Shown here: piece by piece, positions 36,577 to 45,643 of the stretch
How the letters are laid out: every line of letters starts with the position of its first letter
How positions within the stretch are numbered: position 1 is the first letter of the stretch
NCBI RefSeq assembly: GCF_002002725.1
Contig: NZ_MUNW01000043.1
Location: forward strand, 62,001 to 126,000
Direction: 5' to 3'
Origin: Sinorhizobium sp. A49
Lineage (GTDB): Bacteria > Pseudomonadota > Alphaproteobacteria > Rhizobiales > Rhizobiaceae
Length of the DNA stretch: 64,000 nt
Made by a program: the position numbers and the translations under genes
The notes under the pieces: generated by a model
What the model saw: the letters and a program-made list of their open reading frames with translations, nothing else
The model's database searches: none
What the model was told of the DNA's origin: nothing

Positions 36577-39567
36577 ATGGCATCCGTGGTACCGGCACAT
36601 TCATTCGTCGAGGGGACAAGATATGTGAGGCTGAGGCGTGGCGCCGGCCTGATGGCAACAACAACGGCGCTTGCAGTGTTCTGGACCGCCACGACCGTCG
36701 AAGCACAAACCGCTTCGAGCGGGTCGGCGATCCCTTCCGAGAGCCGGACGAACGAGACGGTCCACGATTTCAACATCCCGGCCCAACCGCTTTTCAGCGC
36801 GCTTAGCGTCTTCAGCCGGCAAACCGGACTGCAGATTTCGCAACCGGCCAGCCTTGGCCGGGACGTGACCTCGACCGCGGTGAACGGCCGCTACACTGCA
36901 CAGCAGGGTCTTCAGCGGCTCTTGCAGGGCAGCGGCATCAGGTTCCACGTCAACGGCGACAACGCTGCGGTTCTCGGACAGAGCGCCGAACCGGTGGACA
37001 CGTCCCTGGCGACAGGCTCCACAGAGCTCGAGGCGATAACGGTGCGTGGCGGCCGCGTCCGCTCGCCAAAGGATGAGGTCTTCACCGCTCCGAAGTCCAC
37101 GGTCTACATCTCGTCCGAGACGATTGACCGGTTTGGCCATCGCACCGCCGGCGACATGTTGAAGGGCCAACCTGGCGTTCAGGTGGGCGACAGCCGCAAT
37201 GGCGGCGGCCTCGACGTCAACATCCGTGGCGTCCAGGGCCAGAACCGGATTGCCGTGACGGTCGACGGCGGCCAGCAGGCACTCGACACCTATCGCGGCT
37301 ATGCCGGCACGCAACAGCGCAGCTATATCGATCCCGATCTGATCGGCGGCGTGCTGATCAACAAGGGGCCGAGCCTGGCTGCCGGAGCTTCGGGCGCCAT
37401 CGGCGGCACAGTCGCGATGCAGACGATCGGCGTCACCGACATTCTCAAGGACGGAGCGACCTTCGGCGTCAAGCTGAAGGGCGACCTCTCGAACAACGGC
37501 ATCTCGCCACAGGAACCGCGTACCGGCGTGCCGCGCTGGGAAAGACACGAAGCCGGTGCCCGCACCGAGCGCGGCAACATCTTCAATTCCGACGCCAAGT
37601 CGGGCAGCGCGGCCGTCGCCTACACCAACGAGTATTTCGACCTCGTCGGCGCCTTCGCCAAGCGCAACGAAGGCAACTACTTCGCCGGCTCGCATGGCCG
37701 CGACCGCTACCGCATCTTTACGCCCGTGAAGCGCTGGGACGGCAGCACCTATCTGCGTGAAGAGAATTCCGTCGCCAAGGTCTACAAGGAGGGCGAAGAG
37801 GTCATGAACACCTCGAGCAACACCCAGTCGGTGCTGCTCAAGGCCACGATCCGGCCGACCGACGAGCAGACGCTCGACGTTGGCTATCGCCATTTCGACG
37901 GACGTTTCGGCGAGATCATGCCGTCAGTGATCTATCGCGGCAGCGACGACACGCTCGGGCAATGGCCGCTCGGCTCGATGAAGATCGACGCCTTGAACGC
38001 GCGCTACGCCTACGACCCTGCTGACAACGACCTGATCAACTTCAGGGCCAATGCCTGGATGACGGATGCCGACAGCGAACTGCTGAACGGCGGGCCGATG
38101 GTTCCCCGGTCCCAACGCTCCGACTTCGACAACGATTACGGCTGGGCCCGCCAACAGAACCGCCGCTGGGGCATCGACGCCAATAACAAGGCGGAGTTCG
38201 ACACCGGCCTCGGACAGGCGACGCTCGATTTCGGCGCATCGTTCATGAACGAGACCATCCGCCCCGCCGACGGCGTCGTCATCACGCTGGACGACCGCAA
38301 CAACAACCGGATCCTGCGCGACGGCGACCGACAGGAAGGCAGCCTCTCGGGGCAATTCGCGCTGCAGCCGACAGAGGCGTTCTCGGTCCGGCTCGGCGGG
38401 CGCTACGTCAGGTTCAACAGCAAGGACAACAACCGGCATTCGCAAGCGATCTACGAAAAGAGGTCCTACAGAAACATCTTGCTCAAGGATGGAACCAACT
38501 GGGTGGCCAATGCCTTTTGGTTCGCCGACAAGGACGGCAACTTCACCGATGCCACCAATCCGCTGCTGAACGATGGCAATGCGACCACCTATGCGGACAA
38601 CTCCGAAGTCAGGATCGGCGACCTCAAATACAACTCCACCACGGTCTATGCACCGCAGGTCGCCGAGTTCGTCAAAGAATACAAATACGGCAATCAGCTT
38701 GAACGCAACGATGGCGGCTTTGCCCCGGCGTTCGGCATCAGCCACAACATCACCGAGGACAGCCTCGTCTACGCGAATTACACCGAAGGCCTGCGCATGC
38801 CGGGCCTGTTCGAATCATCGCAGGGAACGCTGCAGGTGGTCCAGAGCGCAACATTGAAGCCCGAGCGCTCCCGCGCCTGGGAAATCGGCGCTAGCACGAT
38901 GACATCGGATCTCCTGTCGCCGGGTGACACCGCCGGCTTCAAGCTCGCCTACTTCAACACAAAAATCGACGACTACATAACCCGCTTCTACAACCCTACG
39001 GGCAACGGCATGATGCTGTTAAGCAATGCCGAGAGCTTCAAGGTTTCCGGGCTGGAACTGCAGGCAAACTATGACGAGGGCCGGTTCTTCGCCGATCTTT
39101 CGACCACCTACTACTTCAACGCCGAAACCTGCGATCCCGTCGTGGCCGCCCAGCTGCGGGCGGCCGCCTCCATCTATACCCGCACGGAAAACACGCCGGA
39201 CTGCACGCCGGGCGGCTTCAGCGGCTCCTACGCCAACACGCAAAACCCGCCGAAATACGCCGTGAACGTCACGGCGGGCGCGCGCTTCCTCGACGAAACC
39301 CTGACGATCGGCGGCCGCATGACCTACACCAGCGGGCCGGTGGAAAAGCTCGACCAGCCCTGGCAGAAGAATGTCACGGCAGCCCAGGTCTTCTACCACC
39401 CCGTCGCCGTCTTCGACGCCTTCCTGGCCTATGAGCTGCGCGAGGATGCGGTGCTGAACCTGTCGGTCGAAAATCTCACCGACCGCTATTATCTCGATCC
39501 TCTGGCGCAAAGCCTGATGCCGGCGCCCGGTCGAACCTTTCGTGCCGGCCTGACAATGAAATTCTGA
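36577..39567 (+). CDS. TonB-dependent outer membrane transducer, heme/hemoglobin-receptor-like
   Basis: A 996-aa receptor. Signal peptide up to VEAQTA (about residue 45), an STN signalling domain (about 62-115, FNIPAQPLFSALSVFSRQTGL), plug domain (AGDMLKGQPGVQV, NIRGVQGQNRIAVTVDGGQQ) and beta barrel ending LMPAPGRTFRAGLTMKF. The barrel block NYTEGLRMPGLFES corresponds to the FRAP region of heme receptors, with altered residues. Together with the FecI/FecR genes it forms a cell-surface signalling system. Ligand is inferred as heme or a heme protein, not proven. Confidence 0.9.
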   Translation: MASVVPAHSFVEGTRYVRLRRGAGLMATTTALAVFWTATTVEAQTASSGSAIPSESRTNETVHDFNIPAQPLFSALSVFSRQTGLQISQPASLGRDVTSTAVNGRYTAQQGLQRLLQGSGIRFHVNGDNAAVLGQSAEPVDTSLATGSTELEAITVRGGRVRSPKDEVFTAPKSTVYISSETIDRFGHRTAGDMLKGQPGVQVGDSRNGGGLDVNIRGVQGQNRIAVTVDGGQQALDTYRGYAGTQQRSYIDPDLIGGVLINKGPSLAAGASGAIGGTVAMQTIGVTDILKDGATFGVKLKGDLSNNGISPQEPRTGVPRWERHEAGARTERGNIFNSDAKSGSAAVAYTNEYFDLVGAFAKRNEGNYFAGSHGRDRYRIFTPVKRWDGSTYLREENSVAKVYKEGEEVMNTSSNTQSVLLKATIRPTDEQTLDVGYRHFDGRFGEIMPSVIYRGSDDTLGQWPLGSMKIDALNARYAYDPADNDLINFRANAWMTDADSELLNGGPMVPRSQRSDFDNDYGWARQQNRRWGIDANNKAEFDTGLGQATLDFGASFMNETIRPADGVVITLDDRNNNRILRDGDRQEGSLSGQFALQPTEAFSVRLGGRYVRFNSKDNNRHSQAIYEKRSYRNILLKDGTNWVANAFWFADKDGNFTDATNPLLNDGNATTYADNSEVRIGDLKYNSTTVYAPQVAEFVKEYKYGNQLERNDGGFAPAFGISHNITEDSLVYANYTEGLRMPGLFESSQGTLQVVQSATLKPERSRAWEIGASTMTSDLLSPGDTAGFKLAYFNTKIDDYITRFYNPTGNGMMLLSNAESFKVSGLELQANYDEGRFFADLSTTYYFNAETCDPVVAAQLRAAASIYTRTENTPDCTPGGFSGSYANTQNPPKYAVNVTAGARFLDETLTIGGRMTYTSGPVEKLDQPWQKNVTAAQVFYHPVAVFDAFLAYELREDAVLNLSVENLTDRYYLDPLAQSLMPAPGRTFRAGLTMKF

Positions 39568-39590
39568 TTCGATCGGATATGGCTGGAAAG

Positions 39591-39618
39591 CGGTGCGGCG
39601 CGTCCGCACCGTTTTTTT
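39591..39618 (+). terminator. intrinsic terminator after the TonB receptor
   Basis: Stem CGGTGCGG (39591-39598) and CCGCACCG (39604-39611) with loop CGCGT and seven T, 23 bp after the stop. Confidence 0.9.
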
Positions 39619-39755
39619 GTTCTGCAGCAGAAAACGACAAATCGCGCCAATGAGATGATATCTCGGCGCGGAACACTAATGCTTCAAAGCATTGCGCCAG
39701 AGGCCCCGGCGGTGCCGCCGGCCCAAGACATTACAATGTAATCGGTTGGGAAAAT

Positions 39756-39830
39756 TGGAGCGGGTGAGGCGATTCGAACGCCCGACCCCAACCTTGGCAA
39801 GGTTGTGCTCTACCCCTGAGCTACACCCGC
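39756..39830 (-). tRNA. tRNA-Gly (GCC)
   Basis: Minus strand, acceptor GCGGGTG paired with CACCCGC, discriminator T and encoded CCA (39756-39758). Anticodon stem CAACCTT-GCC-AAGGTTG gives anticodon GCC, decoding GGC and GGU. Length 75 nt including CCA; T-loop GTTCGAATC present. Confidence 0.96.
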
Positions 39831-40083
39831 TCATTACCTCGGTCCGGGGGTAGTCGGTGGACCGTGGGCGTCGCTGACTTGCGGCGACGGGCGCTATATG
39901 GCCTAAGCGATTTTGGAATGCAACAGGGAAATGACGAGAAGTCGAATATTTTTTGGGAGCCTGCTCGGGAAGCCCGCAAATGCCGCGTTTTCGCGCCCCA
40001 CCGGCGTCTGTGAGATTGCACGCCGCAGCCGTTTTCCCCTAAAGCAGACTGGAAAAAAATCGATCGCCAGGAGAATCACCCCG

Positions 40084-40593
40084 ATGAACGACGCGCAACC
40101 GAAGACCGCGGACGAACTTTTCCGCTTTCTCGACGATCTCGGCATCCAACACAGCACCAAAAACCACGAGCCTGTATTCACCGTGGCCGAATCGGTGGCG
40201 CTGCGCGACGAAATCCCCGGCGGCCATACCAAGAACCTGTTCGTGAAGGACAAGAAGGACAACTACTTCCTTTTGACCGTCGAAGAACACGCGACCGTCG
40301 ATCTGAAGACGGTGCACCAGGTCATTGGCGCGGCCAGCAAGGTCTCCTTCGGCAAGCCGGAAAAACTGATGGAGTATCTCGGCGTCATCCCGGGAGCGGT
40401 CACCGCACTGGGCGCGATCAACGATACCGGCGGCAACGTCAAGGTGATCATCGACGAGGAGCTGATGGCATTCGATGTGATCAACTGCCACCCGCTGTCC
40501 AACGACGCGACGACCTCGATCGGCTCGAAGGACCTGTTGCGCTTCATGGAAGCCACGGGACATGAACCGCTTGTCTTGAAAGTGACAGCCTGA
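40084..40593 (+). CDS. YbaK/ProX-type aminoacyl-tRNA deacylase
   Basis: A 169-aa editing-domain protein: HEPVFTVAESVALRDEIPGGHTKNLFVKDKK, LGVIPGAVTALGAIND and the C-terminal LMAFDVINCHPLSNDATT are typical of the ProX group, which hydrolyses Ala-tRNAPro and similar mischarged tRNAs. The start at 40084 has CAGGAGAA about ten bases upstream. The upstream open frame from 39913 is not family-like. Trx-like chaperone gene follows. Confidence 0.93.
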   Translation: MNDAQPKTADELFRFLDDLGIQHSTKNHEPVFTVAESVALRDEIPGGHTKNLFVKDKKDNYFLLTVEEHATVDLKTVHQVIGAASKVSFGKPEKLMEYLGVIPGAVTALGAINDTGGNVKVIIDEELMAFDVINCHPLSNDATTSIGSKDLLRFMEATGHEPLVLKVTA

Positions 40594-40651
40594 CATACGA
40601 TCTTTGGCGCGAATGCAGGAAGCCGGATCAACAGCCGGCGAGGAGAGAAGA

Positions 40652-41629
40652 ATGACGGGCAACGACAATCCCTATGCAGGGTCCTTCGGCAACCAGATGA
40701 CCGCTTCGGCTTCCTTCGGCGGCCAGCCGGCAGCAGCACCGGCTGCGGTCGGCGACCTGATCAAGGAAACGACGACCGCCAACTTCAGCAAGGACGTGCT
40801 GGACGCGTCGCGCCAGCAGCCTGTTCTCGTCGATTTCTGGGCGCCCTGGTGCGGTCCGTGCAAGCAGCTGACCCCGGTGATCGAAAAAGTCGTGACCGAA
40901 GCTGCCGGCCGCGTGAAGCTCGTCAAGATGAACATCGACGACCACCCGTCGATTGCCGGCCAGCTCGGCATCCAGTCGATCCCCGCCGTCATCGCCTTCG
41001 TCGGCGGGCGACCGGTCGACGGTTTTATGGGCGCCGTGCCGGAAAGCCAGATCAAGCAATTCATTGAAAAGGTCGCCGGTCCCGCCGTCGATGACAGCAA
41101 GGCCGAGATCGAGGCAGCCCTTGCCGATGCCAAGGGATTGCTGGAAGCCGGCGATGCCGAGAACGCCGCCGGCCTCTTCGGCGCCGTGCTGCAGGCAGAC
41201 CCGGAGAACGCGGTAGCGATCGCCGGCATGGTCGATTGCATGATCACACTCGGCCAGATTGCCGAAGCGCGTGAAGCGCTGACGAGCCTGCCGGAAGATC
41301 TTGCCAAGGATGCCGGCATCAGCGCGGTTGCCAAGAAGCTCGACCAGATCGAGGAAGCCCGCAAGCTCGGCGATCCGAACGCTCTGGAACAGCGCCTGGC
41401 CGCCAACCCAGATGATCACGAAGCCCGCATGATGCTGGCCAAGATCCGCAACGTCGAAGGCGACCGCAATGGCGCGGCGGATCACCTGCTGACGATCATG
41501 AAACGCGACCGGGCTTTCGACGACGATGGCGCACGCCGCGAGCTCGTCTCCTTCTTCGAAGTCTGGGGCCCCAAAGACCCGGCGACGATCGCCGCACGCC
41601 GCAAGCTGTCGTCGATCCTGTTTTCCTGA
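40652..41629 (+). CDS. thioredoxin-TPR protein (YbbN/CnoX-like)
   Basis: A 325-aa protein: a short N-terminal tail, thioredoxin domain with FWAPWCGPCKQLTPV (active CGPC) and cis-Pro in QSIPAVIAF, then a TPR-like alpha-helical C-terminal part from about 165 (LADAKGLLEAGDAENAAGLFGAVL). YbbN/CnoX works as a redox chaperone handing clients to GroEL or DnaK. The active-site cysteines are intact, unlike E. coli YbbN (SxxC). The ATG at 40652 has GGAGAGA upstream. Confidence 0.93.
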   Translation: MTGNDNPYAGSFGNQMTASASFGGQPAAAPAAVGDLIKETTTANFSKDVLDASRQQPVLVDFWAPWCGPCKQLTPVIEKVVTEAAGRVKLVKMNIDDHPSIAGQLGIQSIPAVIAFVGGRPVDGFMGAVPESQIKQFIEKVAGPAVDDSKAEIEAALADAKGLLEAGDAENAAGLFGAVLQADPENAVAIAGMVDCMITLGQIAEAREALTSLPEDLAKDAGISAVAKKLDQIEEARKLGDPNALEQRLAANPDDHEARMMLAKIRNVEGDRNGAADHLLTIMKRDRAFDDDGARRELVSFFEVWGPKDPATIAARRKLSSILFS

Positions 41630-41754
41630 GCCACGCAGCAAGATCGGTGCGTTTTTCCCTTGAGATTTTCAAGGGGCGCACCATTTCTTGATCTGGTTGG
41701 CCACGCTGCGATGCGTGGCGGGGGCAAGACCGGACATCTGCAAGGTCGATCGGA

Positions 41755-42435
41755 ATGCATGTCGGAAATGCACGTTATCTAGGTCCGCAGGACTTGCCGG
41801 AGATCATTCCGGTGTTTCCGCTGACCGGCGCGCTGCTCTTGCCGGGCGCCCAGCTGCCGCTCAACATCTTCGAGCCGCGTTACCTGGCGATGCTCGACGA
41901 TGCTCTTTCCGGCAACCGGCTGATCGGGATCGTGCAGCCCTCCTTCTGCGAAGGCCGCAACGATATCGGCGTCGGCCCGGTTCCAGCACTCTGTCAGGTC
42001 GGCTGCATCGGCCGCATCACCTCCTTTGCCGAAACCGGCGATGGCCGCTACATCACCTCGCTGACGGGCGTGTGCCGCTACCGGCTGTTTAGCGAAGTCG
42101 CCGGCACGCGCGGCTATCGCCGTTTCCGCATCGGCCCGTTCACGGCCGATCTCGAAAATCGCGACGATGAGAGCCTGGTCGATCGTTCGGCGCTGCTGGC
42201 AGCCTTCAGGGCTTATCTGGAGGCCAACAAGCTGAAGGCGGACTGGGAGAGCGTCGAGCGCGCCAGCAACCGCACGCTGGTCAATTCCATGGCGATGATG
42301 TCGCCCTACGGGCCGGCGGAGAAGCAGGCGCTGCTGGAGGCTCCCGACCTCAAGACCCGCGCCGAAACGCTGATCGCCATCACCGAGATCGTGCTCGCAC
42401 GCAATTTCGGCGACGTCGACAACATCCTGCAGTAA
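41755..42435 (+). CDS. LON peptidase substrate-binding domain protein
   Basis: A 226-aa stand-alone LON-N domain: [35 protein letters not shown] and [29 protein letters not shown]. No ATPase or protease part follows, so it cannot degrade proteins itself; such proteins may bind substrates or act in DNA-damage responses. It lies 125 bp after the thioredoxin gene and 10 bp before the Trm112-like gene. Confidence 0.93.
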   Translation: MHVGNARYLGPQDLPEIIPVFPLTGALLLPGAQLPLNIFEPRYLAMLDDALSGNRLIGIVQPSFCEGRNDIGVGPVPALCQVGCIGRITSFAETGDGRYITSLTGVCRYRLFSEVAGTRGYRRFRIGPFTADLENRDDESLVDRSALLAAFRAYLEANKLKADWESVERASNRTLVNSMAMMSPYGPAEKQALLEAPDLKTRAETLIAITEIVLARNFGDVDNILQ

Positions 42436-42445
42436 GCGAGGGCTC

Positions 42446-42634
42446 GTGGACGTCAACGCCAGCAAGGTCGATCCGAAACTGCTCGAACTGCTCGTCTGCC
42501 CGTTGACCAAGGGGCGGCTCAGCTATCATGCAGAGGCCGGAGAGTTGATCTCGGAGAAGGCGCGGCTTGCCTATCCCATCCGCGACGGCGTTCCGATCAT
42601 GCTGATCTCCGAGGCGCGCAAGATCGAGGACTGA
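42446..42634 (+). CDS. Trm112-family (DUF343) small protein
   Basis: A 62-aa protein, [23 protein letters not shown] and [18 protein letters not shown]. Family members are zinc-finger-like partners of methyltransferases; here only one Cys of the usual CxxC pairs remains (VCPLTKG), so zinc is probably not bound. GTG start at 42446, 10 bp after the LON-domain gene. A RIME element follows. Confidence 0.9.
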   Translation: MDVNASKVDPKLLELLVCPLTKGRLSYHAEAGELISEKARLAYPIRDGVPIMLISEARKIED

Positions 42635-42666
42635 CGCCTTCCCCGGCGGCGATTTCGATCCGCCCC

Positions 42667-42830
42667 TGCCCCTCATCCGGCCTGCCGGCCACCTTCTCCC
42701 CGCAAGCGGGCAGAAGGAAATCCGTCGCACGCTCGGTGCCAAACCTCTTCTCTTGGATGTGGCACCATTGCCGCGCACGCAACCAGATCCCCTCTCCCCG
42801 CCTGCGGGGAGAGGGCTAGGGTGAGGGGCA
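42667..42830. repeat. RIME-type intergenic mosaic element, copy B
   Basis: A 164-bp element with the same ends as copy A: TGCCCCTCATCCGGCCTGCC at the left and GGGCTAGGGTGAGGGGCA at the right, with internal hairpins CTTCTCCCCGCAAGCGGG and CCTCTCCCCGCCTGCGGGGA. It fills the gap between two convergent genes. The middle differs from copy A, as expected of a mosaic. Confidence 0.87.
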
Positions 42831-42856
42831 AACCCAGGGATGCCGCGCTTTGCGGA

Positions 42857-44071
42857 TCAGATCGGCTGGCCGGAAAGCAGCCGCGGATCCGCGTCGCCGG
42901 CGATACCGGCCGCCTGACGGATGAAGAAGCTCTTGAGCGACGGCAGGCGATCGACCAGGCCGAGACCGAAGTCGCGGGCAATGCGGACCGGCGTGATATC
43001 GTTGGAAAACAGCCGGTTGAGCACGTCGGTGGTCACCCCCATGCGAAAAGTGTCGAACCGGCGCCAGCTCTGATAACGCTCGAGGATGGCAAGCGAACCG
43101 ATGTCGAGCCCGAGACGATCCGCCTCGACGATCGTTTCTGCCAGCGCCGCCACGTCCTTGAAGCCGAGATTGAGGCCCTGGCCGGAAATCGGATGGATGC
43201 CGTGGGCGGCATCGCCCGCAAGCGCAAACCGCGGCTTGACGAAATCGCGCGCCAGCGTCAGGCCGAGCGGAAAGGCACGCCGCCCGCCAACGACCTTGAG
43301 ATGCCCGAGCCGGTGGCCGAAGCGGCGCTCCAGCTCCTCCTCGAACAGAAAATCGTCGCCCTTGACCAGCCGCTCGGCATCGGCGGTGCGTTCGGTCCAC
43401 ACCAGCGACGAGCGGTTGTTCTTGAGCGGCAAGGTCGCGAAGGGACCGGCCGGCAGGAAATGCTCCTCGGCGGTGCCCTCATGCGGGCGCTCATGCTCGA
43501 CGGTGGTGACGATACCAGACTGGCCGTAGTCGAACTCGACGGTCTTGATGCCGGCGGCATCACGCAGCTTCGAGCGTACGCCGTCGCAGGCGACCAGCAG
43601 ACGGGCTTCCAGCTGTTCGCCGCCGGCAAGCGTCACCGCAACCGCATGATCGCCGCTCTCGAAGGTTTCGACCATCGTCGACTGGCGCACCGTAACGCCG
43701 AATTCGTCGCATGCAGCGCGCAGCGCGCCGACCATGGCGGTGTTCGGCACCATATGGGCAAAGGGCCTGCCCTCTTCGCCTTCGCCGTCGAAGGTGAGAA
43801 ACACGGGGCGCACCGGATCCGACGTCTTCGAATCGGTGATGACCATGCGGCGGATCGGTTCGGCCTCCGGCGCGATCGCCTGCCAGACGCCGAGAACGTC
43901 GAGCATTCGCTCGGCGGCGGAAGCAACGGCCGAGGCGCGCTCGTCGCGCTTCCAGGCGCCTTCCGGCGCGCCGTCTATGACGGAGACCGCAAGATGCGGC
44001 GCCGCCTTCTTCAGCGATACCGCGAGCGAAAGGCCGACATAGCCGCCACCGGCAATCAACACATCGATCAT
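42857..44071 (-). CDS. UbiH/UbiF/COQ6-type FAD monooxygenase
   Basis: A 404-aa flavin-dependent hydroxylase of ubiquinone synthesis. FAD sites IDVLIAGGGYVGLSLAVSLKK-like start (dinucleotide GGGYVG), ACDGVRSKLRDAAGI, and FALAGDAAHGIHPISGQGLNLGF. The ATG at 44071 has GGGAG upstream and puts the dinucleotide motif at residue 8, as usual. It hydroxylates the quinone ring; which carbon cannot be read from sequence. Divergent from tesB. Confidence 0.92.
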   Translation of the reverse strand: MIDVLIAGGGYVGLSLAVSLKKAAPHLAVSVIDGAPEGAWKRDERASAVASAAERMLDVLGVWQAIAPEAEPIRRMVITDSKTSDPVRPVFLTFDGEGEEGRPFAHMVPNTAMVGALRAACDEFGVTVRQSTMVETFESGDHAVAVTLAGGEQLEARLLVACDGVRSKLRDAAGIKTVEFDYGQSGIVTTVEHERPHEGTAEEHFLPAGPFATLPLKNNRSSLVWTERTADAERLVKGDDFLFEEELERRFGHRLGHLKVVGGRRAFPLGLTLARDFVKPRFALAGDAAHGIHPISGQGLNLGFKDVAALAETIVEADRLGLDIGSLAILERYQSWRRFDTFRMGVTTDVLNRLFSNDITPVRIARDFGLGLVDRLPSLKSFFIRQAAGIAGDADPRLLSGQPI

Positions 44072-44156
44072 CCGCTTTCTCCCGTCGCACTTGAGCATCG
44101 TTTCATGCCTATATAGATCAATGCCATCGCCGTTCCTACCGTTGGAGACAGCCGAA

Positions 44157-45047
44157 ATGTCGCGCCCCACCGAGACCGCAACGCCCATGGATGCGCTGCT
44201 TGCCACACTCGACCTCGAAAAGCTCGAGGAGAACCTGTTTCGTGGCCGCAGTCCCCAGGTCGGCTGGCAGCGCGTGTTCGGCGGCCAGGTGATCGGCCAG
44301 GCCCTGGTCGCAGCCCAGCGCACCGTCGACGAGGGCCGCTACGTGCACTCACTGCATGCCTATTTCATGCGCCCCGGCGACCCGTCCGTGCCGATCATCT
44401 ACGAGGTCGACCGCATCCGCGACGGCTCCAGCTTCGCCACGCGGCGCGTCGTCGCCATCCAGCACGGCAAGGCGATCTTCTCGATGTCGGCATCCTTCCA
44501 GTATGACGAGGACGGCTTCGAGCACCAGATCGACATCCCCAATGTGGCGATGCCGGAAACCCTGCCAGGCGAGCAGGAACTGAAGGACAAATTCCTGGCG
44601 CATGCCCCCGAAGCGATCCGCCGCTATTGGGAGCGGCCGCGACCGATCGAGATCCGCCCGGTCTCGCTCAGCCACTATTTTGCGCGCAACGACGGCAAGC
44701 CGACCCAGGACGTCTGGGTCAAGGCGGTCGGTCAGGTTCCCGACGAGCGCCATCTGCAGGCGGCCGTGCTTGCCTACCTTTCCGACATGACGCTGCTCGA
44801 CACCTCGCTCTATGCCCATGGCACGTCGGTGTTCGATCGCAACCTTCAGGTTGCAAGCCTCGATCACGCCATGTGGTTCCATCGTCCCTGCCGGATGGAC
44901 GACTGGCTGCTCTATACCCAGGACAGCCCCAGCGCCCACGGTGCCCGCGGCATGACCCGTGGCAGCCTTTTTGATCGTTCCGGCGTGCTGATTGCCTCGG
45001 TGGCACAGGAAGGCCTGATCCGGAAAAAGGCACCTGAACAAAAATGA
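44157..45047 (+). CDS. tesB: acyl-CoA thioesterase II
   Basis: A 296-aa double hot-dog thioesterase: LFRGRSPQVGWQRVFGGQVIGQALVAA, SLHAYFMRPGDPSVPIIYEVDRIRDG and catalytic Asp/Thr/Gln in DMTLLDTSLYAHG and GRGL-like SPSAHGARGMTRGSLFD. It hydrolyses medium to long acyl-CoA. The ATG at 44157 with GGAGA upstream is used; a longer frame from 44091 is less likely. Gap of 230 bp to glnK holds the nitrogen-control promoter. Confidence 0.95.
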   Translation: MSRPTETATPMDALLATLDLEKLEENLFRGRSPQVGWQRVFGGQVIGQALVAAQRTVDEGRYVHSLHAYFMRPGDPSVPIIYEVDRIRDGSSFATRRVVAIQHGKAIFSMSASFQYDEDGFEHQIDIPNVAMPETLPGEQELKDKFLAHAPEAIRRYWERPRPIEIRPVSLSHYFARNDGKPTQDVWVKAVGQVPDERHLQAAVLAYLSDMTLLDTSLYAHGTSVFDRNLQVASLDHAMWFHRPCRMDDWLLYTQDSPSAHGARGMTRGSLFDRSGVLIASVAQEGLIRKKAPEQK

Positions 45048-45110
45048 GGCGCTTAATCTTTTCTGCCTATTTTTTAATCTTCTAAAGTGACGATTTTTTA
45101 GCTCGCCACG

Positions 45111-45125
45111 GCACACTTGCCGTGC
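45111..45125 (+). promoter_or_regulatory. probable NtrC-binding site upstream of glnK-amtB
   Basis: GCAC (45111-45114), seven bases, GTGC (45122-45125) matches the NtrC core GCAC-N7-GTGC. It lies about 50 bp before the -24 element, a normal enhancer distance. Confidence 0.75.
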
Positions 45126-45174
45126 GCGATAATTTTCCCATGACTTTTCATAGGTTTAGCGCGCCACGACGAAT

Positions 45175-45191
45175 CTGGCACGCCCCTTGAA
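45175..45191 (+). promoter_or_regulatory. probable sigma-54 promoter of glnK-amtB
   Basis: CTGGCACGCCCCTTGAA matches the -24/-12 consensus TGGCAC-N5-TTGC except that -12 GC is GA. Together with the upstream NtrC site it predicts nitrogen-limited expression. The start codon of glnK is 87 bp downstream. Confidence 0.8.
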
Positions 45192-45196
45192 TGTAG

Positions 45197-45616
<420 letters not shown>

Positions 45617-45643
45617 GCCACGCCGTTCAGGGAGCACTACTCG

